From: CALMEC01 sp963777565
Lineage (GTDB): Bacteria; Actinomycetota; Thermoleophilia; Miltoncostaeales; Miltoncostaeaceae
Assembly (NCBI GenBank): GCA_963777565.1
Contig: CAVZQZ010000010.1
Coordinates: 1-64,000 of the forward strand
Direction of reading: 5' to 3'
Length of the DNA: 64,000 nucleotides
Shown: piece by piece, positions 45,601 to 53,814 of the stretch
How positions within the stretch are numbered: position 1 is the first letter of the stretch
How the letters are laid out: every line of letters starts with the position of its first letter
Position numbers and translations under genes: made by a program
The notes under the pieces: generated by a model
What the model was told of the DNA's origin: nothing
Database searches by the model: none
Seen by the model: the letters and a program-made list of their open reading frames with translations, nothing else

Positions 45601-46400
45601 AGGATCTCCCGCACGACCGAGAAGTACCGAGACACGGCATCCCGAAGGGCCTCCGGCGACGGCGGCGGCTCTTCCGATGCGACCCTCGCGTCGGCGAAGA
45701 CGATCGTAACCGTGCGGCGGCTCTCGCGGCGAGCCGTGAACGCCGCGCCATCGACACCCGCCTGCGAACGCCCGCGCCCCCCGTCGCGCGCCGTGACCGC
45801 CTCCAACCGGTACGCCGCCATGGAGCCCGCGCCACCCACCAACGCGAGGTCGGGTTCACGCACGGCCACGATGCGTTCGTGCGCCGCCTCGTACGTCGGC
45901 CCCGCCAGCAGCACCTCGAGGGGCGGGGCCGCTTGCTCCATGCGGGTGGCGATCTCCATCGCCTCGCCGGTGATCACCCGGTCGCCCGCCGCCATCCCCA
46001 CGAGTACAGCGCCGGTGCAAACCCCGGTGCGATTGACGAGCCGGACACCCCAGCGCCGCTCCAACTGATCATTGAGCGTGGCGAGGACTCCCCGAGTCTC
46101 CCCGGCCGCCTCGACGGCCGGACCCGCCCCCGCGTCCCCGTGCGGGTCTTCCAGCCCGAACACCGCGACGATGGCGTCGCCGATGACCTTCTCGATGCGC
46201 CCGCCGTGCGCCTCGAGTACGACCCGCATCTCGTCGAAGTACCGTCCGAGCACCTCCCTGAGCGTCTCGGGATCGAGCCGCTCCGCCAGCCCGGTCGACC
46301 CCATGAGATCGCTCACGACGACCGTGGCCCGCTGGAGTCCCGTCGCGGGCGAGACGTGACCCGGGGCGGCCCCGAGCCCCTCCGAGCTGCGGGTGCTCAC
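42630..46400 (-). CDS. Tandem class III cyclase with AAA ATPase and TPR domains
   Basis: 1256 residues from GTG/ATG region 46400. First cyclase domain (about 20-200): metal Asps in ATVVVSDLMGSTG and EKVIGDAIVAVFGL, Arg in GEAMEIATRMEQ, but Glu where the catalytic Asn should be. Second cyclase domain (about 225-410): Asps in TVTIVFADARVASEE (the usual GST loop is lost) and ERYIGDAVMAVFGL, with the normal Asn/Arg pair in GDAVNVAARLEQ. Then AAA with LGDAGVGKSRLVDELA (about 465) and VVVQLDDVHWAEP (about 565), and a long TPR-like C-terminus. The two cyclase domains look complementary, so one composite site could be active. The frame is intact. Confidence 0.9.
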   Translation of the reverse strand: MSTRSSEGLGAAPGHVSPATGLQRATVVVSDLMGSTGLAERLDPETLREVLGRYFDEMRVVLEAHGGRIEKVIGDAIVAVFGLEDPHGDAGAGPAVEAAGETRGVLATLNDQLERRWGVRLVNRTGVCTGAVLVGMAAGDRVITGEAMEIATRMEQAAPPLEVLLAGPTYEAAHERIVAVREPDLALVGGAGSMAAYRLEAVTARDGGRGRSQAGVDGAAFTARRESRRTVTIVFADARVASEEPPPSPEALRDAVSRYFSVVREILERHGGTVERYIGDAVMAVFGLERRREDDALRAVRAAVEMRLALAGVNGWLELQGAPALEQRIGVNTGNLVAGDGADRQRLVTGDAVNVAARLEQTAAAGEVVIGEQTAALLGGGAHLEPLEPLVLKGKAEPVPAYRVVDAAITAVRPAFDTPMVGRESELGALLACLDDAISRRVTRLTMVLGDAGVGKSRLVDELARTASGGGALILRGQCPSYGEGLTFWPVIEIVHQAAGITADDSAEAARGRLGQLVDNERDVTERLASLVGLSDAAFPVSELFWAVRRLFVLLGRRSTVVVQLDDVHWAEPTLSDLIAHLAEGDDAPRLLVVTGRPTLRERHPGLAEHAAAELIDLRPLDEAGAGSIIDDVLGDGGMPAALRDRVVTAAAGNPLFVRQLLSMLIDTGRLTHDRGRWRLLGDPADLAIPPSIEALVAARVDELPGQDRAVLEPASVIGGEFSRAALGVLVEPPLAREVPIALTRLGERQMVAPIADLDGPFDHRFVHPMIRDVAYEGLLKRVRADLHERYVEWVEADAPTDGRSVELDEILGHHLEQAHRYRADLGPLDDHGLQLGRRAADRLGAAGCRALERGDMPAAASLLRRGAGALPEDHAGAARLLLALGLAEMETGRFADADATWERAANRAWDAVDGPLQAMARLERMRLAYTMGVGATGEEVARNGERAVARFRATGNDEGLAIAWRLLLNVRITECRYADAERAAEAIVTHSRRVGNRLIVNRMQLVLAQLALRGPLTVEDAIGRCMRIIGELADDRQSAAVARRALAHLQAMRGEIDAGREECRRCRVELEEFGWMLDAALVSLDAGPIALLADDPAGAEAELRRDLATLEYMGDRNYISTTSALLAEALYRQDRLDEAAEAVTFSREVAAEDDLATQIIWRSVHGKLLVRGGEAAEGVAACREALTIAQGTDDVTARGDAQYDLGEALRLSGDLAGARTALAAGRRDHSAKGNVVAVARIDRALDELRGQSRVP

Positions 46401-46450
46401 CCTACCCGGGGGGGACGATCAGGCCATCGTGCCGGTCCCGATCGTCGCCG

Positions 46451-46473
46451 GACCGGCCCCCAGGGGGCCGGTC
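46451..46473 (-). terminator. 11-bp perfect inverted repeat
   Basis: GACCGGCCCCC (46451-46461), one A, GGGGGCCGGTC (46463-46473). It lies about 105 nt downstream of the secreted-protein stop and upstream of the cyclase start on the same strand. It could be a terminator or, with a one-base loop, act as a cruciform or protein site. Confidence 0.5.
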
Positions 46474-46577
46474 GACGGTATTCGGACTGATCGGCGCTCG
46501 CATGGTTTTTCAACGGTCCCTCGGACGGATGGGTGGCTGTCGCCTCGGGTGGCTATTCCATCACACCGACATCGGGC

Positions 46578-47912
46578 TCATCCGCGCAGCCATGGGTCCC
46601 CCTTGGGGGCGGAGATCGTCAGCACCACCGCTTTACCGGCCTTGCCGCGGTCGGCGACGCACGGTGCGACCCCCCCGACGCGACGACAGTCGGGGAGCAG
46701 CCCCAGGCGCGCCGTGGTCAGCGACTTGGTCGTGAAGGGCGGCGCGTCGGCCGGCACCTGGAAGCACACGTCGTACTGCGCGGCGCTCTTGATGGGGCTG
46801 GGAATCGTGTAGAGAACCGTCTTGTTCGGCCCGTCCGGGTTCGTGGTCAGAACGTCGAACAACAGCGCGTCCGTCGTCTCCACGTAGTCCTGGCAGTCGG
46901 GACTGGGGAGCCCCGGCGCGCCGATGCTCATGATGATCAGGTCGCCCGAGGAGGAGTCTGTCGTTACCGTGGCGTCGAACTTGCCGTTGGACGCGTTACC
47001 GGAGCACTGTCCACCCGTACACGGCTTGACGGTGTCGACGATGTCGAAGGGGTCGGAGATCGGCGGCGCCGTGGTGATGCCGTCACTCGTCGCCTTCAGT
47101 GTGTAGCCGACCGCGCTCTTCGTGATGTTCGGGCCGGTGGCGTCGTTCGGGAACCGTGCGATGCCGTCGAGTCCCGGACGAACGCTGACCGTGCCCCCCA
47201 GGCTGCCGAGGGCCGGGTTGGCCGCGAGGGCCAGCGTGACGTCATTCGGCCACCACGTGACCGGTGCACTCGGTTTCTGCGAACCGTCGAGCACCTTAAC
47301 GAGCACCGACGCGCCACTGGTCAGGTACGGGACGGCGGTGATGTTGGAGGATCTTTGGGCACTCTTCGGCCCAGCCGCGAACTCGAGCTTGCAGAGCCCG
47401 GAGCCGTAGAGCAGGGGCATGGTGGTCGAGGGATTGAGCACGAAGTCATTGCCGGTGCCGTTGAAGTCGTTGGACTGCTTGACCTCGACCTTCCATGTGT
47501 AGCCGGCGGAATTGGGAACGCACGGGATCCGGGCGTCGACCGTTTTCGTCGTCGTGGCTCCGGGCGGAAGGTTCAGGTCGCGCAGCTTGATCACGCTCCC
47601 GCTGAGGAGGAGCGCATTGGTATCGCGGTCGACCCCAACGATGTCTTGCGGCACCGTGATGTTGGCCGAGCCGAGTGTCTGAGGGAACGCATCGTTCTTG
47701 ATGCGGATCGTGACCGTGGCCTGCGAACCGGCCCAGGCATCAACGGCGTCGCCGGAGGGGGCGGCCGAATCGACGCTGATAGTGGCGGTGAAGTACTTCG
47801 GCGTGGTGTCGGCGGCGGTGGCGAGCCCGGCGATCAGGACGCCGCAGCCGGCGAGGGCTGCCAGGATGCCGCCCGACAGCTGCCAGCGGCGTCGGCGAGG
47901 GAGGCGTCTCAT
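46578..47912 (-). CDS. Secreted protein with Ig-like beta domains
   Basis: 444 residues from ATG 47912, with GGAAGGA about 15 nt upstream. Basic start (RRLPRRRRW) and hydrophobic core (GGILAALAGCGVLIAGLATA) make a Sec signal peptide; cleavage is likely after ATA. The mature part is beta-rich with CARDB/Ig-like phrases (SQATVTIRIKNDAFPQTLGS, PPGATTTKTVDARIPCVPNS) and several Cys pairs (VKPCTGGQCSG; SPDCQDYV...YDVCFQV). No enzyme motif. It is probably exported to the cell surface; role unknown. Expressed separately from the cyclase gene. Confidence 0.78.
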   Translation of the reverse strand: MRRLPRRRRWQLSGGILAALAGCGVLIAGLATAADTTPKYFTATISVDSAAPSGDAVDAWAGSQATVTIRIKNDAFPQTLGSANITVPQDIVGVDRDTNALLLSGSVIKLRDLNLPPGATTTKTVDARIPCVPNSAGYTWKVEVKQSNDFNGTGNDFVLNPSTTMPLLYGSGLCKLEFAAGPKSAQRSSNITAVPYLTSGASVLVKVLDGSQKPSAPVTWWPNDVTLALAANPALGSLGGTVSVRPGLDGIARFPNDATGPNITKSAVGYTLKATSDGITTAPPISDPFDIVDTVKPCTGGQCSGNASNGKFDATVTTDSSSGDLIIMSIGAPGLPSPDCQDYVETTDALLFDVLTTNPDGPNKTVLYTIPSPIKSAAQYDVCFQVPADAPPFTTKSLTTARLGLLPDCRRVGGVAPCVADRGKAGKAVVLTISAPKGDPWLRG

Positions 47913-48090
47913 TCAAGCATCAGTCCTTCCATTACGGAGATCCTGCCTGACGCCGGGATGGCAGGTTTTCGAGAATCTTAGAGTCCAGAAACTCTAGGCA
48001 CTTCCGCCTCCCAACTGGCCCTTGCAACATCAACCAAAATCGTTCGTGATTGTTGGCCACGAGGCCACATCACACGTCCCGCCGGCTGGA

Positions 48091-48096
48091 TAGCGT
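48091..48096 (+). promoter_or_regulatory. -10-like box (TAGCGT) for leaderless glutaminase mRNA
   Basis: TAGCGT lies exactly 12 nt before the GTG at 48103, the same spacing as the gpgS box at 62001. This supports the GTG start. Confidence 0.4.
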
Positions 48097-48102
48097 CGAC
48101 GG

Positions 48103-49978
48103 GTGCCGTGCGGCCTCCCGCCCCGGCGCACACCAGTCGGGGCGGACGAGGAGCGCAATTTGGCGATCGATGTCGAAAACCGCGCGGCCATGGGCACGGG
48201 ACCACTGCATGACGCGATCACCGAGATCGTCCAGCAGATCGCGCCCCGCTCCGAAGGGACGATCGCCGACTACATCCCGGAGCTCGGGAAGGCTGACCGC
48301 GACTGGTTCGGTGTTGCCGTCGCGACCGTCGACGGAGCGGTCTACGAAGCGGGCGACTCGGGATTGCCCTTCACCATCCAGTCGATCTCCAAGCCCTTCG
48401 TCTACGGGCTGGCGCTCGAGGATCAAGGCCGAGAGGAGGTGCTCCGGCGGGTCGGCGTGGAGCCGACTGGCGACGCGTTCAACTCGATCGAGATCGACGA
48501 GGCGTCCCTGCGGCCGTACAACCCGATGGTCAACGCGGGGGCGATCGTCACCGCCGGAATGGTCCGTGGTAACGGGTCGTCGAGCCGGCACGAGCGGGCG
48601 ATGAGCTTCCTGGCCTCCTTCGCGGGCCGCGATCTCGAACTCGATGCGAACGTCTTCCGGTCGGAGCAGGACACCGGCGACCGGAATCGCGCGATCGCCT
48701 ATTTCATGCGGGCGCACGGGATGCTCGAGGACGTGGACGAGGTTCTCGACGTGTACTTCCGGCAGTGCTCGGTGCTGGTCACCTGCCGCGATCTCGCCGT
48801 GATGGCGGCGACCCTCGCCAACGGCGGCGTCAACCCGCTGACCGGCGCGCATGCCCTCGACGCGACGAACGTGGAGAACGTCCTCAGCGTGATGGCCACG
48901 TGCGGGATGTACGACTTCGCCGGTGAGTGGCTCTACACCGTCGGCCTGCCGGCGAAGAGCGGCGTCGCCGGCGGCGTCATCGCCGTGCTTCCCGGACAGC
49001 TCGGGATCGGAGTGTTCTCCCCACCCCTCGACGCGCGGGGCAACTCGGTGCGCGGCATCGCGGTGTGCCAGGAGCTCTCCCGGCGATTCCACCTGCATCA
49101 GTACCGACCGGGCTTGGTCTCGACGGACCCGGTCCGGCGCCGCTACGGCGGCGACGTCGTCCGCGCCCGCCGCACACGCAACCCGGACGAGTCGCGCGTC
49201 CTCGACCGCGAGGGCCATCGAATCGCCGTCTACGAGCTCCGCGGTCAACTCTCGTTCGGCGCCGCCGAGCGGCTCGTGCGGACCGTGATCGACGACTTCG
49301 ACGCCGTCGATCACGTGGTGCTCGACTTCCGGCGGGTGACCGGCGTGGACGAGGTGTCGTCGACCCTGCTCGAGCAGCTCGCCACGCTCGCAGCCGGCCG
49401 CGACGTGCGCCTCATCGCGTCGCACCTGCAGGAGGGCCGCCTCGACGTCGAGGCGGCCATCGATACCGACGAGGCCCTCCAGCGATGCGAGGAGGACATC
49501 CTCGCCGAGCAGCTCGGCCCGCGTGACGGCGCCGCGTTTCCGCTTGCGGAACAGCCGCTGCTCACCGGGCTCAGCGCCGCGGAGATCGCCGACCTCGAGC
49601 TCGTGATGACGAAGCTCGACGCTCGCGCCGGGCGATGTGCTGTGCCGCGAGGGCGACCCCGCGGATGACATCTACTTCGTCTCATCCGGGGCCCTGCGAG
49701 CCGAGGTCGCCTCGACAGACGGGGGGCCGCCGAAACGGCTCCTGACGATGGGACCGGGCACCGCCCTCGGGGAGATCGCGCTGGTCGACGGAGGACCGCG
49801 CTCGGCCACGGTCGTCGCGGACGAGCCGTCGGCGGTCCACAGTCTTGCGTTCGCTGCGCTGGCCGAACTCGGTTCCCTTCACCCCGGGCTCGCCACGAAT
49901 CTCTACCGGAACCTGGGTCGACTCCTCGCGTGGCGCCTGCGTCGCGCCACCGACCAGATTCGCGCCCTCGAACGCTGA
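48103..49978 (+). CDS. glsA: Glutaminase fused to STAS and cyclic-nucleotide-binding domains (one frameshift)
   Basis: From GTG 48103; a TTG at 48160 after GAGGAGC is the alternative. Glutaminase domain (about 25-330): SISKPFVYGLAL with the Ser-Lys pair, RPYNPMVNAGAI with Tyr/Asn, LPAKSGVAGGVIAV. STAS domain (about 360-455): HVVLDFRRVTGVDEVSSTLL. Near 49625 the frame breaks; the next frame gives a cNMP-binding domain, GDVLCREGDPADDIYFVSSG and TALGEIALVDGGPRSATVV, with the Arg that holds the cyclic phosphate. Corrected length is about 625 residues. It converts glutamine to glutamate plus ammonia, and the added domains suggest control by cyclic nucleotide. Two cyclase genes occur in this window. 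Confidence 0.88.
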
Positions 49979-50070
49979 GTGCAGCCGACGGGGTCTGGGG
50001 CACCGGTGATTCGATGACATCGGTCACGGGTGTCGCGCCTCGCCGTAACGAGGCATTCACACACGGCCGA

Positions 50071-50076
50071 TACCAT
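50071..50076 (+). promoter_or_regulatory. -10-like box (TACCAT) before ccdA
   Basis: TACCAT lies 13 nt before ATG 50084, in the spacing expected for a leaderless transcript. Confidence 0.4.
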
Positions 50077-50083
50077 CAGCTCG

Positions 50084-50821
50084 ATGGCGGTCGACGTCAC
50101 CGTGCTCACGTACGCCGACGCGCTCGCGGCCGGATTCGTGTCGTTCGCGAGCCCCTGCGCGCTGGCGCTCGTGCCCGGCTACCTCTCGTTCGTGTCGGGG
50201 GCTTCGTACGACGACCTCACCGCGAGCGGCGGCACCGCGGCGCTGCGGGCCAGTTCGGTCACCCGCGCGACCAGTGCCTTCGTCGTCGGGTTCGCGGCCA
50301 TGTTCACGCTCTGGGGCGCCGGCGCCGGCTACCTCGGCGACAGCCTGAACGGCGATCGCGACGTCATCAACCTCGTCAGCGGGCTCCTGCTGATCGCCAT
50401 GGGCATCCTCATGATCTTCCTGCCGCGCCTCGGGTTTCTGCAGGGCGAGAAGCGGCTGTCGATCGCCAGGCGACCCACGACGCTCGCCGGGATCGCCGTC
50501 GCGGGCGCGGCCTTCGCAATCGCCTGGACGCCGTGTACCGGGCCGTTCCTGGGCCAGGTGCTCTCGCTCGCGGTGCCCACCGAATCGCCGCGAGTCGGCG
50601 CGTCGCTTCTGTTCGTCTACGCCCTCGGGCTCGGCATCCCGTTCCTGCTCGCCGGGCTGTTCCTCACGCAGACGATGTCGGTCTCGCGGAGGGTTCGCGA
50701 CCACTGGCAGGTCATCAACCTCGTCGCTGGAATCGTCACGATCGGCCTCGGCATCCTCATCGCGACCGGGAGGTTCACCGTCATCACCCAGAAGATCAGC
50801 AGCTTCGGATTCGGCCTGTGA
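50084..50821 (+). CDS. ccdA: CcdA-type thiol-disulfide membrane protein
   Basis: 245 residues from ATG 50084, six TM helices. The two conserved cysteines lie in FASPCALALVPGYLSFVSG and AWTPCTGPFLG, the redox pair of CcdA/DsbD-beta proteins. It passes electrons across the membrane to extracytoplasmic thioredoxin-like proteins, for cytochrome c maturation or other reduction. Its stop overlaps the next gene (GTGA), placing it at the head of the sugar operon; this is unusual and may reflect shared transcription rather than function. Confidence 0.88.
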   Translation: MAVDVTVLTYADALAAGFVSFASPCALALVPGYLSFVSGASYDDLTASGGTAALRASSVTRATSAFVVGFAAMFTLWGAGAGYLGDSLNGDRDVINLVSGLLLIAMGILMIFLPRLGFLQGEKRLSIARRPTTLAGIAVAGAAFAIAWTPCTGPFLGQVLSLAVPTESPRVGASLLFVYALGLGIPFLLAGLFLTQTMSVSRRVRDHWQVINLVAGIVTIGLGILIATGRFTVITQKISSFGFGL

Positions 50822-51897
50822 GGGTTCTCTCCGTCATCGGGAACCGCCCGCAGTTCGTCAAGGCGGCTCCGCTCGCGCGCGCGCTCCGCCACCACGTCGG
50901 CGAGGTGCTCGTCCACACCGGCCAGCACTACGACCCCGAGCTCGCCGACCTGTTCTTCGACGAGCTCGACATCCCCGCGCCCGACCACGCGCTCGAGATC
51001 GGACCCGGCACGCCGAGCGCGCAGCTCGCGCTCATCCTGCAACGGCTTGAGCCGCTCTTGGAGGGCGAGCGCCCGGACCTGGTGCTGGTCTACGGCGACA
51101 CCACCACCACCCTCGGCGGCGCCCTCGCCGCCGCGAAGCGGGACATCCCCGTGGCTCACGTGGAGGCAGGGCTGCGGTCGTTCGTGCGGTCCATGCCGGA
51201 GGAGCAGAACCGCGTGGTTACCGACCATCTCTCGGAGCTCCTCTTCGTCCCGACGGACACCGCCGTCGCCAACCTCGCGCGCGAGGGCATCACGGCCGGC
51301 GTGCACAAGGTCGGCGACGTGATGTACGACGCGGCGTTGCTGTTCGCCCCGGTCGCTGCGCGCCGCGAGGGCGCCGCGGCGTTCGGCCTGACCGCGGGCG
51401 GGTACGTGCTCGCCACCGTCCACCGGGCCGCCGCCACGGACACGCCCGAGGCGCTCGCCGCACTCGTCAAGGTGCTCGACGCCATCGGCGAGCCGACCGT
51501 GTTCCCCGTCCATCCCCGCACGCGCCACAAGCTCGAGGAGGCCGGGCTGTGGAGCCGGCTCGAGTCGGTCCCGGGGCTGCACCTGGCCCCGCCGGTCGGG
51601 TACCTCGACTTCACCGCCCTCCTGGTCGGAGCCCGAGCGGTCGTAACCGACTCAGGCGGCGTCCAGAAGGAGGCGTACTTCCACGGCATCCCCTGCATCA
51701 CCCTGCGCAACGAGACCGAATGGGTCGAGACGGTCGACGGCGGGTTCAACCGGCTCACGGGGATGGACGCGGCGAAGGTGGCCGCCGCGCTGGCCGACGG
51801 CACGACCCCCGCAGATCGGCCCGACTACTACGGCGACGGACACGCCTCCGCGAGGATCGCCGAGGTCATCCTGGCCTGGCATGAGGCACGCGCGTGA
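50818..51897 (+). CDS. wecB: UDP-N-acetylglucosamine 2-epimerase (WecB/WbpI type)
   Basis: 359 residues from GTG 50818, overlapping ccdA. VLSVIGNRPQFVKAAPLARA at the start (non-hydrolysing epimerase signature), HTGQHYDPELADLFFDEL, VYGDTTTTLGGALAA, VAHVEAGLRSF, then VLATVHRAAATDTPEALAAL and VVTDSGGVQKEAYFHGIPCI for UDP binding. It interconverts UDP-GlcNAc and UDP-ManNAc, or in the WbpI branch the 2,3-diacetamido-glucuronate nucleotide. The presence of WbpA-, WbpB- and WbpD-like genes downstream favours the WbpI role. Cytoplasmic. Confidence 0.9.
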   Translation: MRVLSVIGNRPQFVKAAPLARALRHHVGEVLVHTGQHYDPELADLFFDELDIPAPDHALEIGPGTPSAQLALILQRLEPLLEGERPDLVLVYGDTTTTLGGALAAAKRDIPVAHVEAGLRSFVRSMPEEQNRVVTDHLSELLFVPTDTAVANLAREGITAGVHKVGDVMYDAALLFAPVAARREGAAAFGLTAGGYVLATVHRAAATDTPEALAALVKVLDAIGEPTVFPVHPRTRHKLEEAGLWSRLESVPGLHLAPPVGYLDFTALLVGARAVVTDSGGVQKEAYFHGIPCITLRNETEWVETVDGGFNRLTGMDAAKVAAALADGTTPADRPDYYGDGHASARIAEVILAWHEARA

Positions 51898-51910
51898 CAC
51901 CGCCGCCCGG

Positions 51911-52492
51911 TCAGGACCAGGCGTTCCCGATCTTGGGCGGGGCCGGCACCTCGTAGACCTCGATCCGGCCGAAGCCGGCGACGAGCGCCCGCGGTCCGAT
52001 CTTGACGAACAGATCGGCGTCGCGCTCCCGCTCCGCCCGCTCCCAGCGCCGCGCCTCGACGAGGTCCGCGACGCCCAGTCCCACGGCCGCGCCCACGATC
52101 ACCCCCGCGGTCACGCCGCCCCAGCCGGCCACCTGGTCGACCATCAGGATGACGATCGTCGAGAGGAAGACCGCACCCGACAGCCGGACGCGGCGATCGC
52201 GGCTATCGGCCCGGGTCTCGTACACCACCCGCGCCGATGGGAAGCGCGGGTCACGAAGCCCATCTCGGAGCCGGCGGGGAACGTTCAGAAGGCCGGTCAC
52301 CGCCGCGAGGACGGCGGTCAGGAGCGCGAGCGCCCACGTGCGTCCCGGGTCGACGTCCTGGTCGAGGAGCCACTGGATGGCCCACCATGCGCCCGCCGCA
52401 CCGCCCGCCGCGATCGCGAGCACCCCGCGCAGGCGCACCTCCTCGGCGACGCGCGCGATCCGCGGGAGCTCCGCCAGCAGCGCATCGGCCAT
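51911..52492 (-). CDS. Membrane protein of unknown function
   Basis: 193 residues from ATG 52492, with a -10-like TATCGT (minus strand, 52500-52505) 13 nt upstream. TM segments: GVLAIAAGGAAGAWWAIQWL, WALALLTAVLAAVTGLLNV, AVFLSTIVILMVDQVAGW and GVTAGVIVGAAVGLGVADLV. The cytoplasmic tail is charged (ARRWERAERERDADLFVK). Lies on the opposite strand between the epimerase and dehydrogenase genes, so it splits the sugar operon. No family recognised. Confidence 0.7.
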   Translation of the reverse strand: MADALLAELPRIARVAEEVRLRGVLAIAAGGAAGAWWAIQWLLDQDVDPGRTWALALLTAVLAAVTGLLNVPRRLRDGLRDPRFPSARVVYETRADSRDRRVRLSGAVFLSTIVILMVDQVAGWGGVTAGVIVGAAVGLGVADLVEARRWERAERERDADLFVKIGPRALVAGFGRIEVYEVPAPPKIGNAWS

Positions 52493-52545
52493 ATTGGTTA
52501 CGATAGCGAGTCGTTGTCCTCCCCCCGTCACCCACAGGCCCGCAG

Positions 52546-53814
52546 ATGACCGAAATCACGCCGCGCGTCGGCGTGATCGGCATGGGCTACGTCGGTTTGC
52601 CCCTCGCCACCACCCTCGCCGAGGCCGGAGTGGCCGTGATCGGCCTCGATGCCGTCCAGTCCAAGGTCGACATGCTCAACCGGGGCGAGTCCTACATCGA
52701 GGACGTCGCACCGGACCGGCTCGGGCAGCTCGTGAGCGACGGCTTGGTGCGGGCGACGACGTCGTGGGACGCGATGAAGTGGGTCGACACGGTCATTATC
52801 TGCCTCCCCACCCCGCTCGACGAGCATCGCGAGCCGGACCTGTCAGCCGTGCTGGGCGCCGCCGAGAGCCTGTCCCAGCGGCTGCGCCCCGGGCAGCTCG
52901 TTGTGCTCGAGAGCACGACCTACCCCGGCACGACGCGCGACGAGCTCACGCCGATCCTCGAACGGTCCGGCCTGGTCGCGGGCCGCGACTTCCACGTGGC
53001 CTTCTCACCGGAGCGGGTCGACCCGGGCCGCGTCGACTGGACGACGAGGAGCACGCCGAAGGTCATCGGCGGGCTCACGCCGGACTGCACACGGCGGGCG
53101 ATGGACGTCTACGGAGTCGCCTGCGACAACCTCGTCGCGGTCTCGAGCCCCGAGGTCGCCGAGATGACGAAGCTGCTGGAGAACATCTTCCGCAGCGTCA
53201 ACATCGCGCTCGTCAACGAGATGGCCATGCTCTGCGACCGGATGGGCATCGACGTATGGGAGGTCATCGACGCCGCCGCGACCAAGCCCTTCGGCTTCAT
53301 GCCGTTCCGGCCCGGTCCGGGGCTCGGGGGGCACTGCATCCCGATCGACCCGTTCTACCTCACCTGGAAGGCACGCGAGTACGAGTTCCACACCGAGTTC
53401 ATCGAGCTCGCCGGAAAGATCAACTCGCAGATGCCGGCCTTCTGCGTCGGGAAGCTCGCGCGCGCGTTGAACAGCCGGCGCAAGCCGATCAACGGCAGCC
53501 GGATCCTGGTGATCGGCGTCGCCTACAAGGCCGACGTCAACGACATGCGCGAGAGCCCGGCGCTCAAGGTGATCGACCTGCTCGTCGAGGAGGGGGCCCA
53601 GATTGCCTACCACGACCCGCACGTGCCGCTGCTCGCGAAACTCGGCCTGCGCAGCGTGCCGCTCGAAGCGGAGCTCCTGCGCGACCTCGACGCCGTCGCG
53701 GTCGTGACGGCGCACTCCGGTGTCGACTGGGAGCTCGTCGCCCGCGAGGCGCCGCTCGTCGTCGACTTTCGCAACGTCGTCCCGGACATCGACGGAAAGG
53801 TGTGGCGCCTGTGA
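52546..53814 (+). CDS. wbpA: Nucleotide-sugar 6-dehydrogenase (WbpA type)
   Basis: 422 residues from ATG 52546. Rossmann start RVGVIGMGYVGLPLATTLAE; central SPEVAEMTKLLENIFRSVNI; active-site Cys in GLGGHCIPIDPFYLTWKARE; C-terminal domain VIGVAYKADVNDMRESPALK. It oxidises C6 of UDP-GlcNAc (or UDP-ManNAc) to the uronate with 2 NAD+. The HCIPIDPFYLTWKA form is that of the WbpA group. It overlaps the next gene by 4 nt (GTGA). Substrate assignment rests on context. Confidence 0.9.
   Translation: MTEITPRVGVIGMGYVGLPLATTLAEAGVAVIGLDAVQSKVDMLNRGESYIEDVAPDRLGQLVSDGLVRATTSWDAMKWVDTVIICLPTPLDEHREPDLSAVLGAAESLSQRLRPGQLVVLESTTYPGTTRDELTPILERSGLVAGRDFHVAFSPERVDPGRVDWTTRSTPKVIGGLTPDCTRRAMDVYGVACDNLVAVSSPEVAEMTKLLENIFRSVNIALVNEMAMLCDRMGIDVWEVIDAAATKPFGFMPFRPGPGLGGHCIPIDPFYLTWKAREYEFHTEFIELAGKINSQMPAFCVGKLARALNSRRKPINGSRILVIGVAYKADVNDMRESPALKVIDLLVEEGAQIAYHDPHVPLLAKLGLRSVPLEAELLRDLDAVAVVTAHSGVDWELVAREAPLVVDFRNVVPDIDGKVWRL

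Noticed and set aside
43254..46490. A 1078-codon open frame on the + strand opposite the tandem cyclase gene
   Set aside because: It is the mirror of a high-GC gene with strong third-position bias; composition is Arg/His/Asp-rich and no domain is recognisable, while the minus strand has clear cyclase, AAA and TPR motifs.
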